A stretch of 64,000 nucleotides of DNA from Gammaproteobacteria bacterium (lineage in GTDB: Bacteria; Pseudomonadota; Gammaproteobacteria; Legionellales; Legionellaceae). A model generated the notes under the pieces. That model saw only the letters and a program-made list of their open reading frames with translations. It had not been told where the DNA came from and did no database searches. Location: positions 1 through 64,000 of the forward strand of contig JASBUZ010000058.1 of NCBI GenBank assembly GCA_030147635.1, written 5' to 3'. Below, in pieces: positions 28,722 through 36,826 of the stretch. The translations under genes and the position numbers were made by a program. How positions within the stretch are numbered: position 1 is the stretch's first letter; each line of letters starts with the position of its first letter.

Positions 28722-28742
28722 TTACTTCATATACACCTCCTT
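28722..28742 (-). promoter_or_regulatory. Strong Shine-Dalgarno with a two-codon ORF (possible leader)
   Basis: On the minus strand, AAGGAGGTG (28742-28734) is a near-perfect ribosome binding site, but the ATG (28730-28728) is followed by AAG and then TAA. It sits between a possible promoter near the repressor operator and the terminator before traE. Either genes were deleted here, or it is a leader controlling the terminator. Confidence 0.4.
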
Positions 28743-28834
28743 GCCGTTTTAATTGATGAATTCCTATTTCTCAATTCCGAATCAAGCAGTCACACTTAAA
28801 ATATGATAGGCTCGTAAGTTCAGTAACCAACTTG

Positions 28835-28858
28835 ATAACCAATAATTTTATTGGTTAT
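28835..28858. promoter_or_regulatory. Perfect palindromic operator before the S24 repressor gene
   Basis: Arms ATAACCAATAA (28835-28845) and TTATTGGTTAT (28848-28858) are perfect reverse complements around TT. A 16-base part (AATAATTTTATTGGTT) is repeated exactly at 28896-28911, 12 bases before the repressor start. A -35-like TTGGTT facing the other way (28830-28825) with TATCAT 16 bases on points at traE. This layout fits a repressor operator controlling divergent promoters. Confidence 0.6.
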
Positions 28859-28922
28859 AGTAGGGCGCTGGTTACTTCATGTCAACCTAAATGTTAATAA
28901 TTTTATTGGTTTTTTATTCCTT

Positions 28923-29558
28923 ATGAATTTAGTGCTTAAAAATAATCTAAGAAAACTAATGATTAAACATGGCAATATGAGTGTCAGCGATCTGGCAAAA
29001 GCAACCTCATTACCGCAACCCACGTTATATCAACTATATACTGGAGTCACAGCGCGCCCACGAAAAAAAACTCTAGCTGCTCTGGCAGAGTACTTCTCTG
29101 TTTCAGTGGAACAACTCATTGGCAAAGAAAACTTACCCAACCAACTCCCCCAAAATATTAAAGAACAATTAGAGCTCAATACGGTTCCTATTTTGGATTG
29201 GAAAGACTTGCCTTTCTGGCCAGGTAGCATCGATCTGACAACTAAAAAAGAAATTTTTCTGGATAAAAAGGCAACGCCTGAAACCTTCGCAGTGCAAATG
29301 ATTGATGACAGTATGGAGCCCATCTTCCCAAGCGGATGCTTACTCATCTTCGACGCCCAGAAAGAGACGAAAGATAAAGACTGTGCGCTTATTTTTGAAA
29401 GCAAAACCAATCAGTTCTCGTTCAAGAAGATCTTTTTAGATGGTAATACAGTCATTGCGCAATCCATTAACCCCGCACCCCAAGCAACAAAAGCAATGCA
29501 ACTCACCAAACAAGATAAAATCATCGCGACCTTGCTCGAGGCACGATTAACTTTTTAG
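28923..29558 (+). CDS. XRE/S24 phage-type repressor
   Basis: A 211-residue LexA/CI-like protein. An N-terminal helix-turn-helix (about 20-60, SVSDLAKATSLPQPTLYQLYTG) is joined to a peptidase S24 domain with a nucleophile Ser in IDDSMEPIF (Ser130) and a Lys in FSFKKIF (168/169). No obvious Ala-Gly cleavage site is seen between them. Repressors of this type (for example PrpA in Legionella) accompany F-type integrative elements. ATG 28923 lies just after the second operator copy. It overlaps the convergent transporter gene by 12 bases. Confidence 0.8.
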   Translation: MNLVLKNNLRKLMIKHGNMSVSDLAKATSLPQPTLYQLYTGVTARPRKKTLAALAEYFSVSVEQLIGKENLPNQLPQNIKEQLELNTVPILDWKDLPFWPGSIDLTTKKEIFLDKKATPETFAVQMIDDSMEPIFPSGCLLIFDAQKETKDKDCALIFESKTNQFSFKKIFLDGNTVIAQSINPAPQATKAMQLTKQDKIIATLLEARLTF

Positions 29559-30305
29559 AGGTTCCTCTCGAGCACACTGCTGCTGACATGCTTCTATATC
29601 CAGTCGAAATGGATTGAAATTGGTATTAATATCAAAATAATCGATATTTTCCGTTTCTTTTAGTTTTTTAATAACTACCCAGGAAGGAAACGCAAATATA
29701 AATGCATATAGCATTTTGTATAGATACCCACACAGCATCATCCACAGCAAGTGCATACAACTCATACGTCCAGAAAATGCTAACACATCAACAATAATGG
29801 TCAGCGCTGCTTGTCCTACGGCAGTGGTCAGGATAGAGCGAGCAACATATGATCTACCTTTCAATCTAATTTTTGATTTTGCCAACAGATATATATTTAA
29901 AAACTCACCTACCACGGTTCCTAAAATACTCGAAACCACAAAGCGAACAGTCGGGTCGCAAACCACTTGATACGCTTCAATTTGATAAAAATAGTCCGGT
30001 GCAGGGAGATGAGCAACGCCTGTCAACGCAAAAGCAAAACTCAGCTCAGCAAACGCACCGACCCAGATAAACAGCCTCGGATAAGAATAACCGTAGACCT
30101 CACCCACAATATCTAGAATGGGAAACGTCAATGGAAAAAAATAAATACCTCCAGGCTCAAGCAAACTACCAATTCGTGTTAAACGGTTCGCTGCTATCAC
30201 CGTAATTAGCAAAAACGTAACATAAAGCCCCAACAAAACAAGTGGGTACTTATAATGCTTTGATTGAGTACCCTCACTCAATACATCCTTCTTTGATTGC
30301 ATCAT
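29547..30305 (-). CDS. yhhQ: VUT family transporter, probable queuosine-precursor permease
   Basis: A 252-residue inner-membrane protein with six or seven helices. PLTFPILDIVGEVYGYSYPR is the signature of the VUT/YhhQ family (PF02592), whose members import queuosine precursors. A C-terminal tail of about 40 residues (CQQQCAREE at the end) is hydrophilic. The double ATG at 30305/30302 lies inside the upstream gene; a TTG at 30281, behind AAGAAGGA, is an alternative start eight codons in. tgt elsewhere in the window gives the product a use. Confidence 0.82.
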   Translation of the reverse strand: MMQSKKDVLSEGTQSKHYKYPLVLLGLYVTFLLITVIAANRLTRIGSLLEPGGIYFFPLTFPILDIVGEVYGYSYPRLFIWVGAFAELSFAFALTGVAHLPAPDYFYQIEAYQVVCDPTVRFVVSSILGTVVGEFLNIYLLAKSKIRLKGRSYVARSILTTAVGQAALTIIVDVLAFSGRMSCMHLLWMMLCGYLYKMLYAFIFAFPSWVVIKKLKETENIDYFDINTNFNPFRLDIEACQQQCAREEPLKS

Positions 30306-30750
30306 TCAAGCCCGCCATATAACCAATTCTGTTCGCATCTTCAGGAGAAAGCTTTTCTACAAACGCTTTGCTTTTCGAAATGTAAGAAGCAGACTCTTGC
30401 TCAGTCGTTAAATCACGATAATTCTTTAAAGTCACCATATACTCTTGCAACTTTTGATTAAGCTCCAACCCAACCAACTGAAACTTTGGGGTCAAACGCT
30501 CTAAAACAGCCAAGTAGGTAATTGCTCTCACCGCTTTAGGAGACAAGCCTTCAACCATAGCGTCATCCAAAATGACTTGCTCCGGGGTTCTTCTCTCGAT
30601 AAGTCGGCCCGACAACTGAATTACTAAAATTTTTTGATTGCCTTGGGTTTCAATACCAACTACATCAAAGGGATATTTGGGTTTCTCTTCCTGCATGAAT
30701 TCATGGAATAAATTCTTAATACTAGAAAATAAGTTTCCTTTCCTTGCCAT
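30274..30750 (-). CDS. Hypothetical protein
   Basis: A 158-residue soluble protein with no domain that I recognise. A basic N-terminus (MARKGNLFSSIKNLFHEF) precedes a compact middle (FDVVGIETQGNQKILVIQLSGR) and a helical C-terminus with ESASYISKSKAFVEKLSPEDANRIGYMAG. ATG 30750 is chosen over an upstream in-frame start. It lies 10 bases after the methyltransferase gene and overlaps the transporter by 32 bases, so all three are probably co-transcribed. Confidence 0.65.
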   Translation of the reverse strand: MARKGNLFSSIKNLFHEFMQEEKPKYPFDVVGIETQGNQKILVIQLSGRLIERRTPEQVILDDAMVEGLSPKAVRAITYLAVLERLTPKFQLVGLELNQKLQEYMVTLKNYRDLTTEQESASYISKSKAFVEKLSPEDANRIGYMAGLNDAIKEGCIE

Positions 30751-30760
30751 AACACGACCT

Positions 30761-31870
30761 CTATTTTGTGACTCTACAACCAATACTCTCCTTCTGCTTC
30801 TGAGGGACCAGAAGCTCTATTGGGAATTGCCCTGCTCGATTAATATACTCAATCTGCATGTTTTCTTTATTAAATCCTGCCTCAGATAAAGCTTGCTCTA
30901 GGGTTTCGTGATCAAAAAAGTGAAGTAATGCGGGAAGCTTGGAAACAAACGCCGTACCTTTCTCGTACTGCCGTGGATTATCAATGAGTCCAGGCCATCT
31001 ATCTCCTCTCTCTTTCCGTGCCTCATACTCACTCCAAAAAGGTTCCCAGTTCGCCAAAAAAGGCGTTTCATTTACAACAAACAAACTGCCTCCAGGCTTA
31101 AGCCATGCTCGCGCCTCAGCCAATGCTTGGACAATCGCTTCTCCTGAAAAAAAATGAAGAACTCTTGAAATAAGAATGGCATCAAAAAAATTTGACTCAA
31201 ACACCAACTCGCTTGGAAAAGCACCAGGCACCAAAACCAGCCGTCCTTTTGCAAGCTTCATATGCTCTTTAGCCGCAACGGCAAGGTGATAGGGCTCAAG
31301 GTCATTACAAAAGACTGTCGCACCGTGTCCTAATGCCGCCAAAGTGGCAACACCATATGCCGCACCAATCTCAAGAACCTTGCCATCAGTTGCTGCAGAA
31401 GCCTTCGCAGTATCAACAAACTGCTTTGAAAAAATATCCTTTGCATGCGTGGTCATAAACCCCTGATTGTTTTTCGTTGCTACAAAAGGGCTTGATACAT
31501 CAAACTCAGGACAGTGATATGCGGCATAATTATCATGTTGACTGGCTATTTGAGTAAAACTTTCGGAAAAAATACTTGAGAGGTCTGTGTCCGGTGCATA
31601 AGACACGCGCTCAGCCACATCAACAATAAGCTGTTGGTGAGTTAATAAAAAATCTAAATGGGGCACACCAAAATGTGTCTTCCAAAGCCATTGCCGTAAT
31701 GGCAAGACAGCTACAGCTTTGGTTTCGGAAAGCGCTCGGGCAACTTCAACAAAAATCTGAATAATGAAGCGCGCTTTTTTTTGAGAAACTAATCCGTTGT
31801 TATTGGCATCAAGATACGCCTCAAAGAACTGAGGGTTATTACAATACTTGTTGAACAAAGCCCAATCCAT
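30761..31870 (-). CDS. SAM-dependent methyltransferase (class I)
   Basis: A 369-residue protein. An N-terminal helical part (1-120) precedes a Rossmann methyltransferase domain with motif I VLEIGAAYGVATLAAL near 165, an acidic CNDLEP in motif II and LKPGGSLFVVNE in motif post-I/III. The substrate cannot be told. ATG 31870 follows GGACGACATC; an upstream in-frame TTG is less likely. It is the first gene of a three-gene minus-strand group ending with the transporter. Confidence 0.82.
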   Translation of the reverse strand: MDWALFNKYCNNPQFFEAYLDANNNGLVSQKKARFIIQIFVEVARALSETKAVAVLPLRQWLWKTHFGVPHLDFLLTHQQLIVDVAERVSYAPDTDLSSIFSESFTQIASQHDNYAAYHCPEFDVSSPFVATKNNQGFMTTHAKDIFSKQFVDTAKASAATDGKVLEIGAAYGVATLAALGHGATVFCNDLEPYHLAVAAKEHMKLAKGRLVLVPGAFPSELVFESNFFDAILISRVLHFFSGEAIVQALAEARAWLKPGGSLFVVNETPFLANWEPFWSEYEARKERGDRWPGLIDNPRQYEKGTAFVSKLPALLHFFDHETLEQALSEAGFNKENMQIEYINRAGQFPIELLVPQKQKESIGCRVTK

Positions 31871-32093
31871 GATGTCGTCCAAATTTACTAGCTACAAATA
31901 AAATTCCTAAACTGCCGAAAAAGTCTAACACATATTTATTCTATAAACACAATGTTTTTGATCTAAAACGAGCCTTATTTTAAAAATATAAGTCATTTGT
32001 TGGTCAAATTAGATACTAATACTTCTATTTGAAAAAGCTAATTCGTATACTCACCTGCACCATAACTCATCACGTCAATAACAAGGAGCACCC

Positions 32094-32951
32094 ATGCGCA
32101 TACTCATTATTGGTGGCAGTGGTATGCTAGGCTATCATCTCTTAACCAGCTTTCAAGCCAAACGCCTTGAGGTTGCAGCCACGCTACGCTACAGCCAAGC
32201 TCATTATGAAAGTTCAAATCTAGATTTTAAAAACTACCGCTTTTTTGACGCTATCGATGTCACCAACTTATCAAAAATTCGCCACGTTTTCGAAACCTAT
32301 CAACCACAAGTAGTGATTAATGCAATACGTTATAAAGCTGGTAAACACTACGACTATTTAAATGATGTTGAGCTAACAGCTGTCTTTCCGCTTAAACTCA
32401 GCCAACTTTGTGAAACCTATCAAGCGCGTTTAATTCATATCAGTACCAATTGTGTCTTCTCTGGCAATAAAGACAACTTTTATGTAGAAGAGGACACACC
32501 AGATGCAACTGATGTGTATGGCAGATGCAAAGCCATCGCTGAAGATATCCATCCAAGCTTTCTCGTACTACGCACCTCTATCATTGGTTATGAATACTCA
32601 GCACCAAGAAACTTAGTCAACTGGATACTTTCTCAACCCGGTGATATCAAAGGATTTACCAAAGCCTACTTCAACGGTCTGACCGTGGCTGAGTTCAGTC
32701 GTATCCTTTTCAATATTATTCAAGCCAAGCAAGCCATTCATGGCACTTGGCATCTTGCATCCGATACTATCTCTAAATTCCAAATTGCTACAAGCTTAAC
32801 GGAAAAGTTAGGTATGAATCGAACGGTAATTCCTGACGACACCCCAAAACACAGCCCTCTCTTATCCCAAGCAAAATTTTCCAATACATTTCAATATCAA
32901 GCACCGTCATGGGAAAATATGCTCACCGAACTAGTCGAAGAAATAGCCTAA
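32094..32951 (+). CDS. RmlD-like NAD(P)-dependent sugar-nucleotide reductase
   Basis: A 285-residue extended SDR protein. It has the nucleotide-binding GGSGMLG (7-13), the RmlD-type HISTNCVFSGNKDNFYVEED (the family's STDYVFDG region) and the catalytic Tyr/Lys in YGRCK near 142-146. It may reduce a dTDP-4-keto sugar or a related precursor for surface polysaccharide. Ribosome binding site AAGGAGCACCC. It stands alone, with no other rml genes nearby. Confidence 0.85.
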   Translation: MRILIIGGSGMLGYHLLTSFQAKRLEVAATLRYSQAHYESSNLDFKNYRFFDAIDVTNLSKIRHVFETYQPQVVINAIRYKAGKHYDYLNDVELTAVFPLKLSQLCETYQARLIHISTNCVFSGNKDNFYVEEDTPDATDVYGRCKAIAEDIHPSFLVLRTSIIGYEYSAPRNLVNWILSQPGDIKGFTKAYFNGLTVAEFSRILFNIIQAKQAIHGTWHLASDTISKFQIATSLTEKLGMNRTVIPDDTPKHSPLLSQAKFSNTFQYQAPSWENMLTELVEEIA

Positions 32952-32982
32952 AAAAAACGCCTATCACACAAGTGATAGGCGT
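32951..32982 (-). terminator. Terminator of the small secreted protein gene
   Basis: A perfect 11-base stem (ACGCCTATCAC / GTGATAGGCGT, 32957-32982) with a 4-base loop is followed on the minus strand by seven T residues (32957-32951). It lies 15 bases after the stop of the gene at 32997-33269 and touches the end of the convergent reductase gene. Confidence 0.85.
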
Positions 32983-32996
32983 CTCAATACTAACCA

Positions 32997-33269
32997 TTAT
33001 TGTTTGGTATTGGTCATCGCTTTCATAGTGTCGTGAGTTGCTTGACCAGTAGCTTCAACGGCTTTACCAGTGTTTTTAACGGCTTCGCTCGTTGTTTTCC
33101 CTACATGGCTGGCTGCATCCATGGTACCTTGTCCTGCTTTTTTCACAGTTTCATGTGTACCTGTTACAACTTGGCTTACTGGATCTTGTCCATCGGCAAA
33201 AGCACCTGCACTTAACCCAAGTGAAACCATTCCCAACAATACAGCAGACAATAAAGTTGATGTTTTCAT
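32997..33269 (-). CDS. Small secreted LEA-like repeat protein
   Basis: A 90-residue protein with a clear signal peptide (1-25, ending AFADG). The mature part is an amphipathic helix of irregular 11-residue steps (VKKAGQGTMDA, VGKTTSEAVKN, TGKAVEATGQA), rich in Lys, Thr and Ala and lacking Cys. This resembles late-embryogenesis-abundant or OsmY-like protective proteins, but no firm family is assigned. A perfect terminator follows. Confidence 0.65.
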   Translation of the reverse strand: MKTSTLLSAVLLGMVSLGLSAGAFADGQDPVSQVVTGTHETVKKAGQGTMDAASHVGKTTSEAVKNTGKAVEATGQATHDTMKAMTNTKQ

Positions 33270-33354
33270 AACAAACTCCTTGAACTTGTATTAATCAACA
33301 TATACATGACTAACATTAGACCAGTTCGATTACATTATCAACTTAAAAGCCTTT

Positions 33355-34248
33355 TTATTTCGAATTCTGAGTACGAATAAACTGAATAATAGAAGAAAAA
33401 TCTAAGTCCGAAATCTGCTCAGATGCCTCATCGTATAAAGTACGTGCTGCTGAGCACATCCCCGCCTTAATACCAAGCTTTTCTGCCGCATCTCCTGCTA
33501 AACTTAAATCTTTCAGCATCATCGCGCTAGTAAAGCCTGCCTGATAATCTCTATTCGCAGGCACATCAGGCAAAACCCCAGGGACAGGCACATAAGTATC
33601 CATCACCCAACAGTTGCCAGATGCTTGATGCACAATCTCCTGTAATTTCTCAGCAGATAGTCCCAATTTTTCAGCCAAAAGAAACGCCTCTGATGCCGCA
33701 ATCATTGAGACTCCAAGCATCATATTATTACAAATTTTGGCAGCTGCACCGCTCCCAGCAGAACCTGCATGGATAATTTTCGCACCCATGCAAGCTAAAA
33801 TAGTCTCCGCTTTTTGGAACGCACTATCCTCCCCCCCAACCATAAAAGTAAGACGCGCTCCCTCAGCGCCTGCAACACCACCTGAAACGGGTGCATCCAC
33901 CATAAATAACTTTGCTTGCTCTGCATCCAAATGAACAGCACGCGCTGAATCAACATCAATAGTCGAACAGTCAATAAAAAGCGTCCCCGGAGACATTGTC
34001 TTAAATAAGCCACCCTCACCACAACATACAGACTTTACCTGTTCTCCAGTCTGCAGCATCGTAATCACCACGTCTTGTTTCGAAGCTACGGCCTCAAGAC
34101 TTGAGGCAACCCGGCCACCAGCAGCTTTCAAACGGCTCATGGGTTCTGATTGAAGATCAAACCCTATCACTTCGTGACCTGCTTTGAGTAAATGCTCTGC
34201 CATGGGGCTCCCCATATGCCCTAAACCAACAAATCCAATATGTGCCAT
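33355..34248 (-). CDS. mmsB: 3-hydroxyisobutyrate dehydrogenase
   Basis: Oxidises 3-hydroxyisobutyrate to methylmalonate semialdehyde in valine breakdown. The 297-residue protein has the NAD(P) motif GFVGLGHMGSPMAE at the N-terminus, DAPVSGGVAGA near 115 and the catalytic Lys in GAAAKICNNMML near 170. ATG 34248 follows AAGGAG six bases before; an upstream GTG is less likely. It follows mmsA directly, so product and substrate pass between the pair. Confidence 0.92.
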   Translation of the reverse strand: MAHIGFVGLGHMGSPMAEHLLKAGHEVIGFDLQSEPMSRLKAAGGRVASSLEAVASKQDVVITMLQTGEQVKSVCCGEGGLFKTMSPGTLFIDCSTIDVDSARAVHLDAEQAKLFMVDAPVSGGVAGAEGARLTFMVGGEDSAFQKAETILACMGAKIIHAGSAGSGAAAKICNNMMLGVSMIAASEAFLLAEKLGLSAEKLQEIVHQASGNCWVMDTYVPVPGVLPDVPANRDYQAGFTSAMMLKDLSLAGDAAEKLGIKAGMCSAARTLYDEASEQISDLDFSSIIQFIRTQNSK

Positions 34249-34251
34249 CAC

Positions 34252-35763
34252 TTACTCCTTCGCTTGATGCGTTGGCATAGCAAAGCCGCCTAGCTCCTCA
34301 ACATCTGCCCGAGGCCAACGCGCCGTCACTGTCTTACGTCGTGTATAAAAATGGATACTTTCAGCGCCATGCATATTGGTGTCTCCAAACGCGGAACGCT
34401 TCCAGCCGCCAAAAGGATGAGTTGCAATAGGCACGGGAATTGGAACATTTACACCAACCATACCGACTTGCACCCGTCGACTGTATTCGCGAGCATAATA
34501 CCCTGAACGCGTGAAAATTGCGGTTCCATTGCCATATGGGTTTCGATTGACCAATGCGAGTGCTTCTTCAAAATCGTGCACGCGCAGCACGACTAAAACA
34601 GGACCAAAAATTTCACGCTGATAAATCTCCATGGACTCAGTCACGCGATCAAATAAAGAGGGACCCACAAAATAGCCTGATGGATACTTAGGATGTGTAA
34701 ACCCTCGGCCATCTACCACCAAATCAGCACCGGCTTCAACACCACTGTTGATTGCCTCTAATACACGTTCTCGGTGGGCTGCACTAATCAAAGGTCCCAT
34801 ATCTACTTCTTTTGCATCCCCCGCATCCACCCGAATCGCATGCACCTCTGGCGTTAACTGCTGAATTAAGGCATCAGCCACCTCATCTCCGACAGCAACA
34901 ACAGCAGAAATCGCCATACAGCGCTCACCAGCGGAGCCAAAAGCTGCTCCCATTAACGCGCGCGTTGCTTGTTTCAAGTCCGCATCGGGCATAATCACTG
35001 CATGATTTTTTGCACCACCAAAGGTATGTGCACGCTTACCATTTCGAGTCGCCTCAACATAAATGGACTCGGCAACCGGTGTTGAAGCAACGGCAGTAAA
35101 TGCCGCAATATCTGGGTGTTTCAGTAAGCAATCAACCGTCGTTTTATCACCGTGTAATACTTGGGCAACCCCCGGTGGCAGCCCTGCCTCAGCCAACAAT
35201 TTTAATAGATAGTTGGGCGCAGATGGGGCTTGCTCTGATGGCTTTAAAATAAATGCATTACCTGCAGCAATAGCTGGTATCATCATCCAGGTTGGCACCA
35301 TCACGGGAAAATTGAATGGCGAAACACCAGCACAAATACCGAGTGGCTCACAAACACTCCAACAATCAATTGAGCTCGCAACATTTTGCGAAAAAGTCCC
35401 TTGTAGCTCACTCAATACCCCACAGTGCAGCTCGACTACTTCAATGGCACGCATAATAGAACCGGTGGCATCTTCCAAGGTTTTCCCATGCTCTCGCGTT
35501 ACAAGTGCTGCGAGCTCTTTTTGATGCTCTTCAAGAAGACTACGAAACTTAAACAGGACTTGCGCACGTTTTACAGGGGGTACGAGAGACCAGCTTGTAA
35601 AAGCTTCCTTTGCCGCTTGTACTGCTTTTTGACACAAAGCGTCGTCTGCTACCGACACACTCGCAATCTGCTCTCCCGTTGCGGGCTGGTTCACTGCCAA
35701 AGAAAATCCACCAGTAGGCAGAACTGCCTCTCCTCCAACCCAATGAGGCACTGCTTCAACCAT
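34252..35763 (-). CDS. mmsA: Methylmalonate-semialdehyde dehydrogenase (CoA-acylating)
   Basis: Converts methylmalonate semialdehyde and CoA to propionyl-CoA. The 503-residue aldehyde dehydrogenase carries GVSPFNFPVMVPTWM, the PSEQAPSAP loop, and the nucleophile in FGSAGERCMAIS (Cys near 285). The late YGNGTAIFTRSG and GMVGVNVPIPVP are typical of MmsA. It is between dapB and mmsB in one transcript. Confidence 0.93.
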   Translation of the reverse strand: MVEAVPHWVGGEAVLPTGGFSLAVNQPATGEQIASVSVADDALCQKAVQAAKEAFTSWSLVPPVKRAQVLFKFRSLLEEHQKELAALVTREHGKTLEDATGSIMRAIEVVELHCGVLSELQGTFSQNVASSIDCWSVCEPLGICAGVSPFNFPVMVPTWMMIPAIAAGNAFILKPSEQAPSAPNYLLKLLAEAGLPPGVAQVLHGDKTTVDCLLKHPDIAAFTAVASTPVAESIYVEATRNGKRAHTFGGAKNHAVIMPDADLKQATRALMGAAFGSAGERCMAISAVVAVGDEVADALIQQLTPEVHAIRVDAGDAKEVDMGPLISAAHRERVLEAINSGVEAGADLVVDGRGFTHPKYPSGYFVGPSLFDRVTESMEIYQREIFGPVLVVLRVHDFEEALALVNRNPYGNGTAIFTRSGYYAREYSRRVQVGMVGVNVPIPVPIATHPFGGWKRSAFGDTNMHGAESIHFYTRRKTVTARWPRADVEELGGFAMPTHQAKE

Positions 35764-35779
35764 GATGTATAAACTCCTG

Positions 35780-36514
35780 TTATAAAATGTGATCTAATCC
35801 ATAAACCAACGTATTTAAAGCTTGGACTTTCTGGCAAGCGAGAAGAAGCCCTGGCATAAATGAAATTCTATCTATCGTCTGATGTCGTATCGTTAAGGTT
35901 TCACCAACTTGGCCAAACTTCACATCCTGCTCAGCAAGCGTGCCTGGAAGTCGCAACGAATGAATGCGTACATCTTGATATAAAGCACCCAAGGCTCCTG
36001 GAATCAGCTCATGACATGCGGGAACATGCGGTGAATCTTGCCGTGCCTTTTTAATCAAATCAGCGGTCTTTACCGCGGTCCCTGATGGCGCTTCGGCTTT
36101 AAGAGGGTGATGGGACTCAATAATTTCAACATTCGGTAAATACTGCGCTGCCTCTGCTGCAAAGCGCATCATGAGTACAGCTGCGATTGAAAAATTAGGG
36201 ACTATCAGCCCACCCAGCTTTTTTTCTTCACATAACTTGGTGAGCTCTTCAATTTCTGCTTCAAGTAGGCCACTGGTGCCAACAACGGGACTTGCCCCTT
36301 GCTCAATAATGGTTCGAGTATTTTGATACACACTATCAGCACGCGTTAAATCCACCACAACGTGCGCATTAAAATCAATGATTGCTTGTGCCAAGTCATC
36401 GGTACGTCCAAGCTCTGCAAGCAATTCGAACGCTTCATCATCACGTAAAGACTCACAGGCAAGCCGACCCATTTTGCCGGCAGCCCCATTCACAATTACT
36501 CCAATCTTCGCCAC
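35780..36514 (-). CDS. dapB: 4-hydroxy-tetrahydrodipicolinate reductase
   Basis: Makes tetrahydrodipicolinate for lysine and meso-diaminopimelate, so for cell wall. The 244-residue protein has the NAD(P) motif VNGAAGKMGRLA, EIIESHHPLKAEAPSGTA with the catalytic His and Lys (usually KxDAPSGTA; here Glu replaces Asp), and GETLTIRHQTIDR at the end. The start is GTG 36514, directly after the pmp3 stop. It leads the mmsAB genes in the same operon, an unusual pairing. Confidence 0.94.
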   Translation of the reverse strand: MAKIGVIVNGAAGKMGRLACESLRDDEAFELLAELGRTDDLAQAIIDFNAHVVVDLTRADSVYQNTRTIIEQGASPVVGTSGLLEAEIEELTKLCEEKKLGGLIVPNFSIAAVLMMRFAAEAAQYLPNVEIIESHHPLKAEAPSGTAVKTADLIKKARQDSPHVPACHELIPGALGALYQDVRIHSLRLPGTLAEQDVKFGQVGETLTIRHQTIDRISFMPGLLLACQKVQALNTLVYGLDHIL

Positions 36515-36516
36515 AA

Positions 36517-36747
36517 TTACCCCGCTTCGTCTGACTCAGCTTTCTTTTTTTTCTTCGATGATTTATTCGCTTTCGAGAAGTAGCTTAAGTTCTCTCGATG
36601 AGAAAATGCAAGAATAGTCATTGGCAGCCAGCCGATAATGGTCACTTGCAGCGCCATGCCAAGAAAAGCAAGACCAATTTTTTCTTCTAAAATAAAGATA
36701 ACCCACGGAAAAAAAATCGATAAAATCCAAAATAAGATCCCTCTCAT
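36517..36747 (-). CDS. Pmp3/YqaE-like small membrane protein
   Basis: A 76-residue protein with two hydrophobic helices (ILFWILSIFFPWVIFI and LGMALQVTIIGWLPMTI), then a Lys-rich tail (SSKKKKKAESDEAG). The layout fits the Pmp3/YqaE stress-related proteolipid family (PF01679). ATG 36747 with AGGAGCG eight bases before it is better than ATG 36753. It is the first gene before dapB. Confidence 0.65.
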   Translation of the reverse strand: MRGILFWILSIFFPWVIFILEEKIGLAFLGMALQVTIIGWLPMTILAFSHRENLSYFSKANKSSKKKKKAESDEAG

Positions 36748-36826
36748 TAGCATCGCTCCTTTAAACTAGCACCTTGTAATTATATACACCCAGCGTATAC
36801 TTGCAAAACTTACTTCACCTATTCGC

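Noticed and set aside
26172..29558. A precise att-site repeat of the tRNA-Asn 3' end marking an island border
   Set aside because: I looked for a copy of the tRNA 3' end in the following 3.5 kb and found none by eye, so the island boundary remains unproven.
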